In this document: piece after piece, positions 59,761 through 60,012 of the stretch
Position numbering within the stretch: position 1 is the first letter of the stretch
How the letters are laid out: every line of letters starts with the position of its first letter
Source: Aquimarina agarilytica ZC1
GTDB lineage: Bacteria > Bacteroidota > Bacteroidia > Flavobacteriales > Flavobacteriaceae
NCBI RefSeq assembly: GCF_000255455.1
Contig: NZ_JH621262.1
Location: forward strand, 20,484 to 80,495
DNA length: 60,012 nucleotides
Reading direction: 5' to 3'
Notes under the pieces: generated by a model
Told to the model about the DNA's origin: nothing
Database searches by the model: none
The model's input: the letters and a program-made list of their open reading frames with translations, nothing else
Translations under genes and position numbers: made by a program

Positions 59761-60012
59761 TGTTTGTAGCTGTTTTATTTACACATCATTTACTGTTTTA
59801 AATTACGGTAATTTCTTGAGCCGCAAATAGTATTATATACTGCAATTTTTAAACCAATCACCCCATAGTATTTAAATTATAATCAATTTATAGTTGAGCA
59901 AAAAAAATATAAACTATTGGGTAAGAATTTGTTAAATGGATCACATATGGGTATAATACGATTTTAATTTAATATTTTCGCATAAAAGCATTAATATAAT
60001 GGTGATTGCTAG

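Overview
The window is chromosomal DNA from a low-GC member of the Bacteroidota, most likely a marine Flavobacteriaceae. Four signs support this. Two secreted proteins end in type IX secretion (T9SS) sorting domains. Many promoters match the Bacteroidota pattern TTTG-N19-TAnnTTTG rather than sigma70 boxes. The rpsU-xerC-hpf-tRNA block and the nusB-DUF1573-yajC block are in the usual flavobacterial order. Glutamine synthetase is of the type II form. I cannot name the genus. No rRNA, CRISPR array or complete insertion sequence is visible.

Layout. 1-9.4 kb (minus strand): translation and housekeeping genes (tRNA-Tyr, tRNA-Thr, hpf, xerC, rpsU), an acyl-CoA dehydrogenase, an amino-acid/Na+ symporter, a K+ channel with RCK domain, a PspC-like protein and a DUF2851 protein. 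9.5-14 kb: a large secreted agarase/porphyranase-like GH16 enzyme and a PAS/LOV-like protein. 14-27.3 kb: an iron-acquisition island with three imelysin-type lipoproteins, a di-haem oxidoreductase, a haem-binding protein and its broken duplicate, a DUF4856 lipoprotein, an HTTM membrane protein and a FecA-like TonB receptor. Its head is a divergent promoter with 7-1-7 inverted repeats that look like Fur boxes, and three small cysteine-containing proteins are read the other way from the same promoter region. 27.3-37.8 kb: metabolic and housekeeping genes (HMG-CoA lyase, YjbQ, HAD phosphatase, pyrD, pepT, yajC, DUF1573, nusB, ABC exporter, DUF3276).

37.9-48 kb is the accessory part and the least understood. 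A TPR-containing membrane histidine kinase and a NarL-like response regulator sit in the middle. Around them are small secreted or lipid-anchored proteins, a DUF4041/GIY-YIG protein, a YjzC-like peptide, a DUF4177-like protein, a YidD-like protein, an excalibur-type cysteine-rich lipoprotein, and a TerB-like / coiled-coil membrane / VWA-like lipoprotein trio. A recurring half-site (ATTCCGT, or ACGGAAT on the other strand) occurs upstream of at least four transcription units here. In two of them it stands exactly 37 bases ahead of a TAnnTTTG box, which suggests the two-component pair switches on its neighbours. I think this is the best candidate for an undescribed system; its function is unknown.

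48-60 kb: a DNase I-like phosphodiesterase, a cyclophilin-FKBP fusion, a T9SS-exported expansin, a di-haem peroxidase, purM, glnA (with a palindromic operator), a START-domain protein, a Na+/Ca2+ exchanger, two secreted proteins, a small basic peptide, apt and tRNA-Arg. Two copies of a 170-bp MITE-like element with terminal inverted repeats lie at 33.4 and 50.0 kb, with solo ends at 50.16 and 58.03 kb.
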